From NCBI GenBank assembly GCA_023014335.1, contig JAECYW010000008.1, positions 2,294,001 through 2,358,000 of the forward strand: 64,000 bases of DNA, read 5' to 3'. Below the pieces are notes generated by a model. That model saw only the letters and a list, made by a program, of their open reading frames with translations. It had not been told where the DNA came from and did not search any database. Source of the stretch: Galerina marginata (taxonomy: Eukaryota > Basidiomycota > Agaricomycetes > Agaricales > Galerinaceae). This document shows, piece after piece, positions 46,702-58,240 of the stretch (the stretch's first letter is position 1; the number at the start of each line of letters is the position of its first letter). The translations under genes and the position numbers were made by a program.

Positions 46702-47212
46702 TCATTGTCTTTTTATTATGCGATTCCACCTTGCCTATCAATGCATCTCGTACATTATGTACTTCTTACGCCTGACTGACCGTCATCACCATCTCACCTA
46801 GGTACCACCTTTATCGTCTTAATTATATCGTTGTATGACCATTTTTGCTTTTTCTGTGTTTGTTCATAATCTCAACTAGCATCCCAATCGGCATTGTTTT
46901 TTGTCTGCATACTATTTGTAGTCGTTTTTTCTTCTCTTTATGATTCTTGCATCTATTTCACTCCATTTGTTAATTTAAAAGTTATTCTTCTTTGAATTCC
47001 GAAGGTCTGTATGTACCATATATCTGCAATGGTCTTGCAGTGATTTTGCAATGATCTTTCTTTCGGGCAAGCCTCAGGATACCTGCGTACTTATAATTAA
47101 CAATAAACACACGACAGCAGAGACAAGCAGCGATCAAATGACGCCATGAATCCTGACGCTGAGCCCTGATAAGCCTTCGTTCTTCCGTGTTTATTTCCAA
47201 CTGAACATCAAC
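46702..47212. other. Intergenic, no gene seen
   Basis: T-rich sequence after the RING-H2 gene, then the upstream region of the NTPase gene. Nothing else recognised. Confidence 0.4.
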
Positions 47213-50016
47213 ATGCCATTTGACTATGTTAGCGACGACATCGATAACCATGCCATACTGGATGACCTCTTTTACGAGAACATGAAATCGAACAAGAGCG
47301 AAGAGCCTAAGCTGTCCTACGCCGTCATATTAGCGCTGATCATCGCCTCCATCGGCACTACTAACATAGAAAAATTCGATAAGAATTTAATGTATTGGTC
47401 AATCACGCAGGAACTTCTCGATGAACACTCCTTGGATCCTACAGCGGACGAAAATTCAAATCTGGAAAAACTCATCCATTCGTGCTGGAAAGGAGGCTCG
47501 TTTAAGAGACTGCGCCTTCTAAGTGAGCAGTCTCACAAACTTATACTCAGCGGTGTGTCTCAGAATGTGCAGAAATTCTACGCTCAAGGCCTATTCGGTA
47601 TGCATTATGATTTCTTCATGACCTGATATAAAGATTTCCACGTTTCACTTGTTTAGGGTTCTTTCCTTTCAAAGTAGGGCATCTTTAGTGAACCTTGTCG
47701 TCATTTACCTAGTCTTACCAACAGAACTCGTTGACGCCTACAACAAGCCCTTCATCGGGGATGCGGCGAAGGACTTCGTTGCCTGGCTTCAAAATTTTGA
47801 TTTCGATATACGTTACTGGGCCAGAGCGATATCTGTAATCCAGAGTTCTGGCATGGGGAAATCGCGTATGCTGACCGAAGTAAGTACTCTTACAATAGGT
47901 CTACTCATTTGGGTTTTGACTTGAGCAGGCTGGCAAACAGGTTTTCACACTGCCGATTTGTCTACGCCATCCGGATTCACCAGGTTACCCACCGTCCGAT
48001 GTGGGCGTTTATCGTTTCTTCGAACAGCAAACAAACGACTACTTCAGTCTCACGACATTCGCAGAAATTGCTAGCTTCCTCGCAGCGGCTCACCAAACAA
48101 TGCTTTCCTGGCTCCAGAAAGCACTAGAAGAGAACAATTTCGATGGGAAGCAATTGCATAGCTGGTGGTATAATATTATGGAACCGGGATCCAACCAAGG
48201 CAGACGGGAATCATTCTATTCCGAGGTTCTGAAAAATGCAGACAAAGTAAGTTATCTTGATTTCTTACATTTCAGAGCTCAAATTATAGTCGACAGATTA
48301 AAAGCGGACTCGAGGGCTCTGCCAATAGCCCTATGATATCAGAACAGTCACAGATCCGTCAAATTCTGAGCCAAAGCGCTAAACTCTATTCGCATGCCAA
48401 AACGGCTGTCGAGGACCTAATGTCTTTCCTCAATCGTCTCCACCCTGGCGAACAACCGATCTGTATAACGTACATCGACGAGGCTCACGAATTGGACAAC
48501 CGGTTCTTTGTACTGCTGCGCCTACTACGCCAACAGCCATCACATATAAAGATGTGGTATGTCTTCTTGGAGACAAAATCAAACAAATCTTATTCTTCTC
48601 CGCGGGTGAAGGACTGTGCGTCTTGGATTTTTGTTGTATGTGCTCATCTCTGATTAAAGGATAACAGTGAGCTCTTTACAAGATATCACCGAAGCGCTGC
48701 AATATATCCCACCTTACTTTGCACTCGGCTTGGATCTGAACGCAGTGGCAGGGCCAAAGGAAGTCATGGCCAAAGTCGGAGATTTGCAAAAGCTCACACA
48801 CCTCGCGAGTTATGGACGCCCTATGCATGCACTTGTCATTTTATTCGTTGAGCTTGTGGCTTATCTTATTTCAGGTGGATGGCGATTTTACCCGAAAAGA
48901 CTGAGGAGGTTGTCGGGTTGGCCGCCCAAATGCTAATAAATCCCCAGACGTCCTTCATCACCCATGATCGAAACCATATCTTTTCGGTACTTTCGCAACG
49001 GCTTTGCCTTTATCCTGTCATGGCAAATGAAGAAGCCATTAGCCTTTCAGATCAGAGTGTTGCTGACCACATGCGAATCATCACTGGCATGTCAGACGAT
49101 CGCCGGTATTTTAAAACTTTCTCTCCATCAGAACCTGTCCTCGTCCTTGGGGCTGTCGATCTTCTTTACACTGCTAAAAGTCAGGTACAGCGCACCAAGC
49201 GCATTGCACGTGTGTTGGATACCCTCAGCGATACACTGTTCCGTGGTGGATTGGTCGAAAAGTGTCTCCCTGGCGAAATCGGTACCCGCATTCTCCTCCT
49301 ATTGGCCCGTGACTTTGCATCTCCGGAAAAGGATGGCAACCTAGATGTTCTGACGCCTGTTCCTCTCCTAAAAATGTTGACCACTCTCTTTGGCGAAAGC
49401 CTTTGGCAAGGAAATGGATACAGAGCAGAATTTGCGAAAACTTTCGGCTCTGCTTATGTTAACTTCACCCACTGGGTAGTGACGCTGGACCGCTTTCCTG
49501 AAAGCCCAGATGTGTAGGTCTAATTTGCCCATTTTTTGGCATGACCGCTGACTCTTTCCTAGACAACTGCTAGCGAATCTATGGGCCCGAGGCATCATTC
49601 TTCAGTGCTGCCCCAATCGAGGGTCAATTGACTTTCTGATGGTTGTTTATCGCGGTGATATGAGTCCGGAGGCCAGTTTTGATCCTGCAGAGATCTTCGC
49701 GGTATTTGGACAGGTGAAGTACAAGGAGTACAATGACCACGATAACAAGGCAGAACAGATGTTTCGGGCTATTGTGCCACCATGTCGCTCGCGATCCATT
49801 CCCTATCTATCTCTTCTCTTCGAACTCGGAAACGAGTCTGAATATGCCGCGACTGACTCGAAGGTTAAAGTCACAATGCTGGATACCTGCGACCGGTATT
49901 TGATATCTGCTCGCGGTTCCTCTGCTGAGGTTTACGACATACTTCGTTACGCAAACATCGAGACCCAATTCAAGACCCTGCTCAAAACTACAATGCCGCC
50001 CTACAGCACAATATAA
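47213..50016 (+). CDS. P-loop NTPase of unknown function, 808 residues
   Basis: Seven exons (47213..47597, 47725..47879, 47929..48246, 48297..48615, 48668..48824, 48875..49513, 49563..50016) close to exactly 808 codons. A Walker A-like loop SSGMGKSR lies at residues 169-176, with Gln168 where the usual first Gly would be. A Walker B-like ITYIDEAHEL lies near 343-352, with Asp347-Glu348. The rest is alpha-helical without a recognised domain. Intron 1 is unusually long (127 nt, or 115 nt if the CTAG acceptor is used). Intron 5 appears to be a GC..AG intron (donor GCATGC at 48825), needed to give YGRPMWMAILPEKTEEVVGL. No signal peptide. Similarity to STAND-type or transposon-linked ATPases is possible but unproven. 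Confidence 0.68.
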
Positions 50017-50648
50017 TGTCCTCAAGAATTCGCCCGTTTCAGCGGCTGGGTAGATCTGCTTATACTTCTTGGCTTCTTGGACGGCAGAGAATACAGCTGG
50101 CGAGGAGGATTGAAAGTGAGGACATCATCGAGAACAAATGCAACAACACCGCGTCGAGCATGAGCGACGAGATAGATGTAATTTGATAGATTACAATTAG
50201 AATTAAAATTAAAATGATTTGACGAACAATAAATATGTCGCCGTGTAATTGAACAAAAGTCCTTAAAATAAGTAGAAGGTTACTGTGAACAGTTAATAAC
50301 GGAGGTTAAGTGCATCTTGAGTGTTTGTCGAGGTGGACTGAATTCTTTGTTACAGGGAGCCTTCTCTGCACCGACGGGCCGTCACCGCTTTCTCCTACCA
50401 GTGGTGCAACCGCAAGCAACTGGAAGGCGACCAGTTTATATTCAGAGAACCACGACATGGAGAATGTTTTTACATTACTTATTTAGTCGATACAGCGTAA
50501 GTGATGACTATCGTACCAAATCGATTTCGTCGAGTGCCACAAGGAAAATAGGTGAAGAGTCCACAAGATCTATACGGGAATAAGCTCGAAAGCTGGGATG
50601 GGCCGGGTCCTCTCCGTCCCGTCATCCGTCCGTCCATCGCGGTCGTCA
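50017..50648. other. Intergenic between convergent genes
   Basis: No gene. It holds the 3' ends of the NTPase gene (+) and Ubc13 (-). Confidence 0.4.
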
Positions 50649-51405
50649 TTAAACAGCGTACTTCTGGGTCCACTCCTGGCTGACGCGCTGGGCATCCTTC
50701 TCGTCTTCCTTGTAATGTTTCGCGACGTCCGTTGCGAGAGGGTCGTCAGGATTTGGTGCACTGAGAAGAGCCTGCACAGACAGGAGGACGGTTCTGATTT
50801 GGAGAGCGGGCGACCATTTGTCTGCGGAGATGGTAGGTATGGAGTTGACGAACTATTGGAGGATGACGCACCTTTCAGAATATCCAGACATATCCGTCCC
50901 AGCTTATCTGTAAAAGCAAGCCGAGTTGAGGACGATACAGTGGTAGGACGATCAGGTGCCACTCACCGATATTAGGATGGTAGATCTTCGTCAAAAACCT
51001 CACCTTCGGAGGCGCCATTGGGTATTCTTCAGGCAGAAACAGTTCCAGTTTGAACTTTCCATCTATATTGGAAAATACTCAATACCGAACCGTGAAAGGG
51101 CGAGATACAACATTGCTCACTCTGGAACGGACTGCCCCCTGGACCTTCAATTATGACATCGAAGTACCGAAGATTGTCATCGTGTGGCAAAGCAGAAATT
51201 CCAGGTGCGGGGTCCGCGACAAGTCTTTCTGTTTCCTAGATGGGGGTTCCACAATGGTTAAGCACGACTTGCTCGCTTGATCGCACGAGCAGTGAAAGGA
51301 TATTAACCTTGATAATTCTCTGCGATCGGATAAGCCACGGTCAGTAAAGGCCCCTAACTGCCAGTAGTGAAAGGCCACCGCATAGCGTACCTTTGGAAGG
51401 GCCAT
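50649..51405 (-). CDS. ubc13: Ubiquitin-conjugating enzyme E2, Ubc13
   Basis: Six exons (51405..51391, 51319..51308, 51235..51121, 51062..50967, 50907..50872, 50821..50649) encode 148 residues. The start [20 protein letters not shown] is typical of Ubc13. The E2 fold follows with [20 protein letters not shown], catalytic Cys86 in [20 protein letters not shown], and [20 protein letters not shown]. The HPN motif ends at Asn78. Family knowledge: Ubc13 pairs with the Mms2/Uev1 variant to build Lys63-linked ubiquitin chains in DNA-damage tolerance and signalling. Exon 1 is 15 nt and exon 2 a 12 nt micro-exon encoding RIIK; the phases and the match to the family support them. Length is near the usual 150-153 residues. 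Confidence 0.93.
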
Positions 51406-51634
51406 CTGCAGACACCTAGGCTTGAATATATCCTGAAAACTCGATGAAATAGAGGAAGATGGAAGGAGATCGTGAACAAGTTAGGATTCACGGCATCCTC
51501 GTTTCGGTAATTGGATGAGTCAGCTGATCAAATTATACCCGCCGTTCCGGATCCGAGCCAACCTGCTTTGAACCCGACCATCCAAATGTAAAATGGCGCT
51601 CACATCTGCACCCTGCTGAGAGTACTCCAGCACC
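51406..51634. promoter_or_regulatory. Presumed Ubc13 upstream region
   Basis: Minus-strand upstream sequence of Ubc13; no distinct box could be assigned. Confidence 0.25.
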
Positions 51635-52660
51635 CAGGAACTTATAGACCTCATTTTTGACAAATTGGGACAAACAGATATTCAAGTTGTCCTCGGTACT
51701 CTCAAAGCCTGTTCTATAACTTCTAATTCTCCGTCAGGCTGTTGGAAGGGCGAAACAAAGCAGGCAGACTCAAAAATGCCCCGCCGTCCAATGACGGAAA
51801 CTGACCTCTGTTGTAATGTCGTTTAAGGTGGTCGTTGTCGGCGCTCCTCTCACTGACACAATCGGACGGAATAATGTTGCTCTTGTCTATGTAAAATCTT
51901 GATGATAATCGGGCTCTACTTCGTACTTATCTCAAGAAATTTGTATCTCATTCCGGAAGAACTCGACCAGACAGAGAGCCCCCTCGTTACTCTCAAATAC
52001 TGCTCCCAGGTCTCGCCGGCACATTCCCTTCCAGTTTGAATTTTCCAGTCAGACAAGGTACGGAGAAATGACAGGCGAGCAGATCCGTAGACATCTCGCA
52101 ATACATAACGCGGAACTGAGTTCTGACTTCTCGATTTTGACTGGGCTGAAGGAAAATTATGGGCCTAAATTTGTGGATATCCGGAAGTGGTCAAACCTAG
52201 GGATTCCGGTGGTGCCATATTTCACGGAGGAACTTTTATAGATTCTGGCTTGATCCAGATATAGACTGACTATCTTGGTAGCCTCTTTTCCTTTGTCAAT
52301 ATCGCGGCCGTAATCATCGCCAATTCGTTGCCTTCCAACCACTTCTCAGACCTGGACCTTGTCAACACCGTGCCTTTCAACTCTCTCAAAAATTGTTTTC
52401 GTTGTCTCCATGGTCAATCGACACATCCGCGAACTCTGGTGGTCTATATGCCACGCAGCTGTGAAGTCGAAAAACTGCTCGAGCTTATGCTCTACGTTTC
52501 CCCTTCTGTGGAACCTCTTGAGTGCCTTATAAAGGATCAGGTCACCATTAATTTTAATAATAATTTATCCCAATTTCTTCGCACCAAAATACTGAAAGAA
52601 ACTATGGTCAAGTTTCCAAATTTATCCCATCTAGACCCAATGATCTCAGCAATATAATTT
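51635..52660 (+). pseudogene. Decayed F-box-like fragments
   Basis: At 51635-51738 the frame reads QELIDLIFDKLGQTDIQVVL then GTLKACSITSNSP, resembling the F-box start (QELIDFILDKL..LRACSLVSRSF) of the paralogues at 30-34 kb. A second partial match at about 51931-52029 reads LIPEELDQTESPLVTLKYCS. Stops and frame changes separate them. A further frame at 52328-52657 has Leu-rich text (LSHLDPMISAI). No intact gene can be made. It looks like relics of one or two F-box genes. Confidence 0.35.
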
Positions 52661-53191
52661 TTTTACGAAAGGTGAACTGGCTGGCCTGTAAAATTTAGAC
52701 GCCCGACCGTTCCTGTCCATCCGTCGCCTTTTCTTGAAGAGGACTTCCGTTTGGTCGGTCCAAAAGCCTTTAATTTCAGGTTGATTTTTTTTGTGACTTG
52801 TGTATAGGATTAGACAGAAGTAATATTCTAGCCAGGATATGACGTTTATGAGCCTTTCATTTCTTTCAAAGATGTCAAGCCGGTTTAAGGAACTCAAAGG
52901 GGTTTGGAAGCACATGATCGCGTAAGGAAGATCTAATCTTATCTCTCCAAGTCGACCCTGTCTATATATTCAGAATTTGACGATTCCTTTCCTCTTTCTC
53001 TCTCGATTTGGGTTATATAGACATATATTCCAGCTGCTCTGAAGACTGAAGCTCTTCAAAAATGGGGCCATACAGCCGTCCAGGCAGGGCCATCAACGTC
53101 GAACAGTTTAGTGTCGATCGTTGCCAAACAACGCCAAGCTCAGCTGTCTCGTTCTTGTCCAGCGCTCATCGCCTCGAATTGCTGTCCCTCT
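52661..53191. other. Intergenic, no gene seen
   Basis: Sequence before the Bem46 gene. TATATATTCAG and ATATAGACATATATTCC near 52963-53033 are TATA-rich and may belong to its promoter. Confidence 0.4.
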
Positions 53192-54738
53192 ATGTCAGGC
53201 TTCTTCCCTTCTCTCGAAACGTTTGCAAAGGTTCTACTCATCGCATTTATCTTCCTTCTTATCAGCCTGAACACGTTTGCAGGGCACTCTCGCCACAGCA
53301 GCAACGTTGTCGACCTTAGGTTAGTCTGGTTTCCACGAACAGGTATGAAGCGGTTAGGCTGAATTTCGACTATTTACAGGTGTAGGTCTCGTATACTATG
53401 GCCAAAACTACTTGATATACCCATCAGCATTTCCTCCTGGATCCCGAATAGGTTTGTTTGCGAACAGAGCTCTTGAGAGCGTCTGTTCTGTTCACTCACG
53501 AGGCGTACAGATGTCGCCGTACCTTCCGACTTTCAGTTGCCGTATGAGAACCTGGAATTGAAAACACCTGACGACGTGACATTAAGATGCTACTTGCTAC
53601 CGCAGAAGAAGGATGTAGGGCACGGAGGGTCGCACATGGACATTCCTTCAACTATGACGGAGGATGAGGTCAGTCTTGATTGCTTTCTTGTCGGACATAA
53701 ACTGATATGCTCCTCACGTCAAGTTCATCTCTTGTCGGCCTACAATTATCATGTTCCATGGTAATGGCGGGAACATGGGCCATCGAATACCACTTGCTGG
53801 CATATTCTATAGGAAAATGCGGTGTAACGTACTCATGATGTGTTACAGAGGGTGTGTTTTTAATGTCTTTCATTTCATCAACGATACCACGTCATTTACG
53901 CGTGCCTATCAGTTACGGACATTCTGAAGGTTCTCCTTCTGAGAAAGGTACGGTGTCGTTGTTCATGAACGGAGTTCCCAAGGTCTAACCGCCGTCAAGG
54001 TTTGAAGATAGACGCTCAGACTGGTCTCGACTACCTTACCTCACACCCAACCTTTAAAAATACACCGATTGTATGCGCACTCCTTCTCACATATGACAAT
54101 GTTTTGACTCTGCATGTGAAGATCCTATACGGACAATCAATCGGCGGTGCTGTAGCAATTGACCTCGCTAGCAGAAATCCCACAAAGGTCTGGGCTCTCG
54201 TCCCATGTTTCTCGGCATAGCTCACATTCATTAATGAAATCAGATTGAGGCCCTCGTGCTAGAAAACACCTTTACCTCTCTGCCTAGTCTAGTGCCACAC
54301 GCCCTCCCAGTGTTGGGTCCGTTCTCTTTCCTCTGCCATCAGAAATGGGATTCAGCATCCAAGATCCCTCTGATACCTGCCACAACACCAATCCTCATGC
54401 TCAGCGGTGCACGAGACGAGATCGTTCCCAGAGAGCATATGCGTGCGCTATGGGAAGCCGTGGCGAAAAGGGGCGAAAGAAAGAAGGTAGATGGGAGTGA
54501 TTTCAAAGTTGGGCTGGAGAGAGCTAAATATATGGAGTTTGAGTATGGCGCTCATAGTGCGTATTGATATCTATTCTCGTCAATCTTTCGGGTTATGCGG
54601 TTTGTAATGCTGATCTCGTCTCTGACAGATGATACATGCACCCAACCTGGATATTGGAGTGCTATTGCTGAATTCGTCGCTAGCCTTGGTGATGCTCGTG
54701 AAAAGTCGGCGCCGCCACCGTCACCGGTGCCCTTCTAG
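53192..54738 (+). CDS. bem46: Alpha/beta hydrolase, Bem46/ABHD13 family
   Basis: Ten exons (53192..53230, 53283..53319, 53380..53451, 53511..53668, 53724..53851, 53913..53947, 54000..54070, 54122..54187, 54244..54556, 54629..54738) encode 342 residues. After a short N-terminal hydrophobic anchor (TLATAATLSTLGVGLVYYGQ) comes QNYLIYPSAFPPGSR, the family landmark. The hydrolase core shows the oxyanion motif HGNGGN (114-119), nucleophile elbow GQSIGG with Ser186, Asp260 in GARDEI and His306. A family trait is the block YGHSEGSPSEKGLKIDAQTG. Bem46 proteins are membrane-bound at the ER or plasma membrane and affect polarity in fungi; their substrate is unknown. All exons close in frame, so the gene is intact. 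Confidence 0.9.
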
Positions 54739-55553
54739 ACCAGTTCCCAGCCTTGCCTTCTTTTATTTCGCTTTGCTGTCGTAAATGGGACATGTCGGGA
54801 TACCACCGCGGCGTTTGCGTCTTTTTATTTGATGTTTATATTTTCCATCACTCCAGGACTTGTATCATTATCATGTATATTCGATAACTGTATTTCATCG
54901 TTTCAAAGTTTTGCCTTCTCCACCTGAGAAACACGGCATTATTTGGAGTCGGTATGTGTGAGTTATTTCCATTCCATCTCCATTGATTCTGTCCTTTCAT
55001 CGCGTTGTGTCTGCCACAGCTTTTAGGCTCAAAATTGCAGTGACGCAATTACGTACGACATTCGAAGCCTGCCGACACCCCATCCTGGCCGGCCTTCCCA
55101 GGCGACGGGCTTATCTGTCTTGCAAGCCATTGCCGGAATGTTAGGATAATAATTTTATGGGCGCTCTTATCGCACTCCACTGGCTCCGCTGTGCCGCACT
55201 CCACTAACCTCCACTACCATGTCAACACAAATCACAGGAAGATCTTCTCGTTGTTGACCATCGTACATAAAGGCGGGCGGACGGATTGACTGGAATCTAC
55301 GTGGGTTCCATACCATAACACGCCTACTTGCGGACTTACGACAGCTCGTTCTCCGTCAACAGCTTTCCATCTCTCTGTCGCCGCCCAGCAGTCAGAAACC
55401 GTTACATAAAATCCCAGCCTGGCCAGTTTCAAAATTTTAACCGAAAGCTTTCTTCCCTCCGCTGTCGACTTTTGTGGCATATATACGCTCCTTAGTTTCG
55501 AACCAACTCGACCAAAGCCGACACTCCTTTCTACCACCACACTCCTTTGCAAC
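54739..55553. other. Intergenic, no gene seen
   Basis: T-rich 3' region of Bem46, then sequence upstream of the small secreted protein gene; GGCATATATACGC near 55476-55488 is a TATA-like box about 70 bp before that start. Confidence 0.45.
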
Positions 55554-56164
55554 ATGCACTCATTTATCCAGTCGTTCTTTACCGTCCGCGCCTTCATCCT
55601 TCTGTCCTGCCTCGTCAACTCTGCGAGTTCAGCGCCTATCGTGCCCAGTGGATCCTCAGTGGGCTTCAGCAAACGACACCTATCCGCCGTTGATCGTATC
55701 TTCCCGTACGGGAAGTTGTCCGACCGGTTTCTTAGGGTCAACGACGTGTCTGTAGAACGCTATCTGCAAAGCCTTACCCCAGACGCGTCCGGCGGTCGGT
55801 CGTATATCCCCCAAGACCGCCTTCCACACCCCGTTACACATCCCAACAAGCCTGCCAAACATAACCACACCCAACCCTATCCAAGTACCCCCACAAAGCC
55901 CTCCCCAAGCCCAACCCCCGTCCGACCCTTCATTAGATGGACGTCCAATATTTTGTCCTTTTCAATCAGCATGCAAGCTGCAACGGTGGACAAGTTGCAG
56001 ATGGTCACATCACGTCTTCGATGCGCGATATTCGAGGCGTCTCCTGCTGGCTGCAAGGAGAAAGAATATGGTAAGCGCTCATTTTGTTCGTCAATCCCTT
56101 TGATATCTAATATATCTGGCATTAAGCTCCACCGGCTGGGGTCGTACGTAGAGGGAAGATATAG
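55554..56164 (+). CDS. Small secreted hypothetical protein
   Basis: The ATG at 55554 begins MHSFIQSFFTVRAFILLSCL followed by VNSASSAPI, a clear signal peptide with cleavage likely near residue 27. A Pro/Thr/Ser-rich middle (STPTKPSPSPTPVRP) resembles a linker. At 56071 a GTAAGC donor and ATTAAG acceptor define a 56 nt intron; exons 55554..56070 and 56127..56164 give 184 residues ending APPAGVVRRGKI. Without splicing the frame runs to 56189 (211 residues). There are few Cys, so it is not a typical Cys-rich effector. The family is not recognised. Confidence 0.5.
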
Positions 56165-56505
56165 ACGGTCTGATATCCTATGGACCTAACCCATACCTTA
56201 GGTGCGTTTCCCTCCCTCTGGTTTTGGTGATTAGGCGTTGACTTTTGAAATAAGATGTTTTATCGCGTTCGCCGCCATTTTATGCTGTATTTTATATTAT
56301 TTACTCGCTTTCTTGCTGTCGGTGTATTTGTACTTCCTCCACACACGCGCTTCCCTTCTGGCAATACACCTCACATAATTTATGGCATTCTCCTCCACCT
56401 GTCCCGCTTAGTCTAAATTTAGCTCTGACCGCCGGTTCGGCGATCCGTCGTCGATCGCCTTGATCCGAATTTGTCAAGCAACGAATGCAACATCCTTCAT
56501 GATCA

Positions 56506-56679
56506 GCACTGCTGCGCCCGGACTATTTTGCTGGGGAGGCAAAATCCAAAGCAAGTTGTTTGGATTTTGCCAAGTCACGTGTCCCCACCATAGGATTGGC
56601 AAAATAGGGACTGGCAAAATTCAAACAACGTACCGTCAGATTTTGCCTACCCGTCAAAATAGTTGGGCCGCAGCAGTGC
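56506..56679. mobile_element. Foldback/MITE, 174 bp, arms about 70 bp
   Basis: The left end GCACTGCTGCG-CCC-.ACTATTTTG is mirrored by the right end CAAAATAGT..GGGCCGCAGCAGTGC. The inner blocks GGCAAAATC, GTTGTTTG.ATTTTGCCA repeat as reverse complements, so nearly the whole element can fold on itself around a short centre (56576-56608). No frame exists inside. No certain target-site duplication is visible. Non-autonomous DNA element is the best reading. Confidence 0.65.
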
Positions 56680-58087
56680 AGTCTCTCTCTTACTCACTTT
56701 TGGCAGAGCCTCGTCAATCGTGATCCTGCAACAGTTTCCAACTGAGTGGCAAACAGGGTTTGACCCTCGGTGTACGTAGCAGTTTTATTGAACGTTGCAT
56801 TGGCTGTGGATAACAACTATCAGTTAGATCAAGTTAGATGTCGAGGTCGGGGAGAGCCGCTGCTGCTTCAGCGCGATTTCTAGGCGATGTTATACGACGT
56901 TGTTCCGGACTGCGACATTACAGGCGTCAATATCCAGTACTCGCTTACTACGCCGTCTCAGTTGCACTGTTCTCTGAAATTTCTAAGGTAACCTACCACG
57001 AGATGGACACTTTTCGCTCATGATGCTCGGAAAATATTTGTTCGTATCCCTCTTAAGGACAGCCAGAACCTCATTCGAGTTAGTTCCACGGTTACTACAA
57101 TCGTGGCATTCCTCCACCGAAGGCCTTCGCATGGAACCACAGTCTGTCCAAACCACTTGATGCGCCATATATGTTCGAAAAATATGTGGACGATGTTGTA
57201 GGATCCACCAGACCAAGAGCGTCCGACGTGAAGCCACTACACACTGGGTCTGACACTGGTTGTTCAAACTCCTTGAAAGCTTGTCGAAGGCTGGGGTGTC
57301 TTCCCTGACGACGCATGAAAAGCTGAAAACTTAGGGGGTAGGTGCCTCTCAGCATTTGACTGTCCTCATGATGAAGGCAATTCCACTTCCGATGGTGCGA
57401 GGGTGACTCCGAGTCCTGTTGGTGGCGTAATATCTAGTTGCGAGAAATCCTTCGCTCCCATGACCAGAATGGTTTCCCATAATAAACCATATATGACATT
57501 TGTAGCAACTGAAAATACAAGTTAGTACTTACTCTCGATCACCAACACTTCTGTCATGTTAATCACAAAGGCGTCACCCAGCACGAACGCTTTTGCGTGG
57601 GTCCACGGTCGATGTTGTATAGGAAGGCCAAGTTGACAAAGAGGAAGTGAAGTCTTGGGATGGTATGTAGAAGCCGACGCGAGCTCTACCGATGGCTGTT
57701 GTGGCTTTGGACTCTTAAAAGTTGCGGCAGTTGGGCTCCGGAAATCTAGGCAGAATACGGGAGAAAGATCATGAGGCCTGGCAGTATAATTCATTGTGAT
57801 AGAGAAGAAACGGCATCTCCATCAAAGGGGGATATTAGATTTTGAGAGGTCCGATATCGGAAACATCACAGAACGATCACTTCATTCCAGACTTCATTGC
57901 GCTGTGCAAGTGCAATGCAATGCGGCATTGCGATATTCCACTTCGTTCATTCACCCATCGTGAAGCCACTGTATTAAAAGTTGAGGTTGAGCGCTGGGAA
58001 CATATGCCCATGAGCTGGCACATCCTGTGCTCGATGGACAATAATAGCTCCCCAGGTTGTGATAAGCTCCTTGGAAGGTCAGACCGG
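56680..58087. other. Mostly non-coding, no supportable gene
   Basis: Several minus-strand frames (for example SGFTSDALGLVDPTTSSTYF near 57220-57280 and PTAATFKSPKPQQPSVELAS near 57660-57740) look weakly protein-like and each contains an HAKAF string, but stops and missing splice links prevent a model. They may be relics of a duplicated exon or downstream exons of the gene starting at 58240. Confidence 0.25.
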
Positions 58088-58240
58088 TCAGGTCCCAAGC
58101 CACAGGCGAAAGATGTGCGTCTTTTGCCCTTTAAGTCCATCCTCGTAGAATTTTTCTCTTGACCGCAGCATGTAGACAGAATCCGTGTCGGTTTGTTTCG
58201 GGGTGAGGACAACAGTCTTGAGTACATCGTCCCAAGCCAT
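58088..58240 (-). CDS. Possible small gene or first exon, divergent from ARG5,6
   Basis: From an ATG at 58240 the minus strand reads MAWDDVLKTVVLTPKQTDTD, then SVYMLRSREKFYEDGLKGQK and THIFRLWLGT before a stop: 50 residues of ordinary, non-repetitive composition. A second frame, ELITTWGAIIVHRAQDVPAH, follows after a CCAAG acceptor about 30 bp later, so the first frame could be exon 1 of a longer gene. It shares a 238 bp region with the divergent ARG5,6 gene. The family is not recognised. Confidence 0.3.
   Translation of the reverse strand: MAWDDVLKTVVLTPKQTDTDSVYMLRSREKFYEDGLKGQKTHIFRLWLGT

Noticed and set aside
47213..50016. Retrotransposon or integrase identity for the NTPase locus
   Set aside because: No reverse transcriptase, integrase or long terminal repeats flank it, and it has seven spliced exons.
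53062..53319. Frame starting MGPYSRPGRAINVEQFSVDR before Bem46
   Set aside because: It does not join the Bem46 exons in phase; the ATG at 53192 with intron 53231-53282 gives the family N-terminus.
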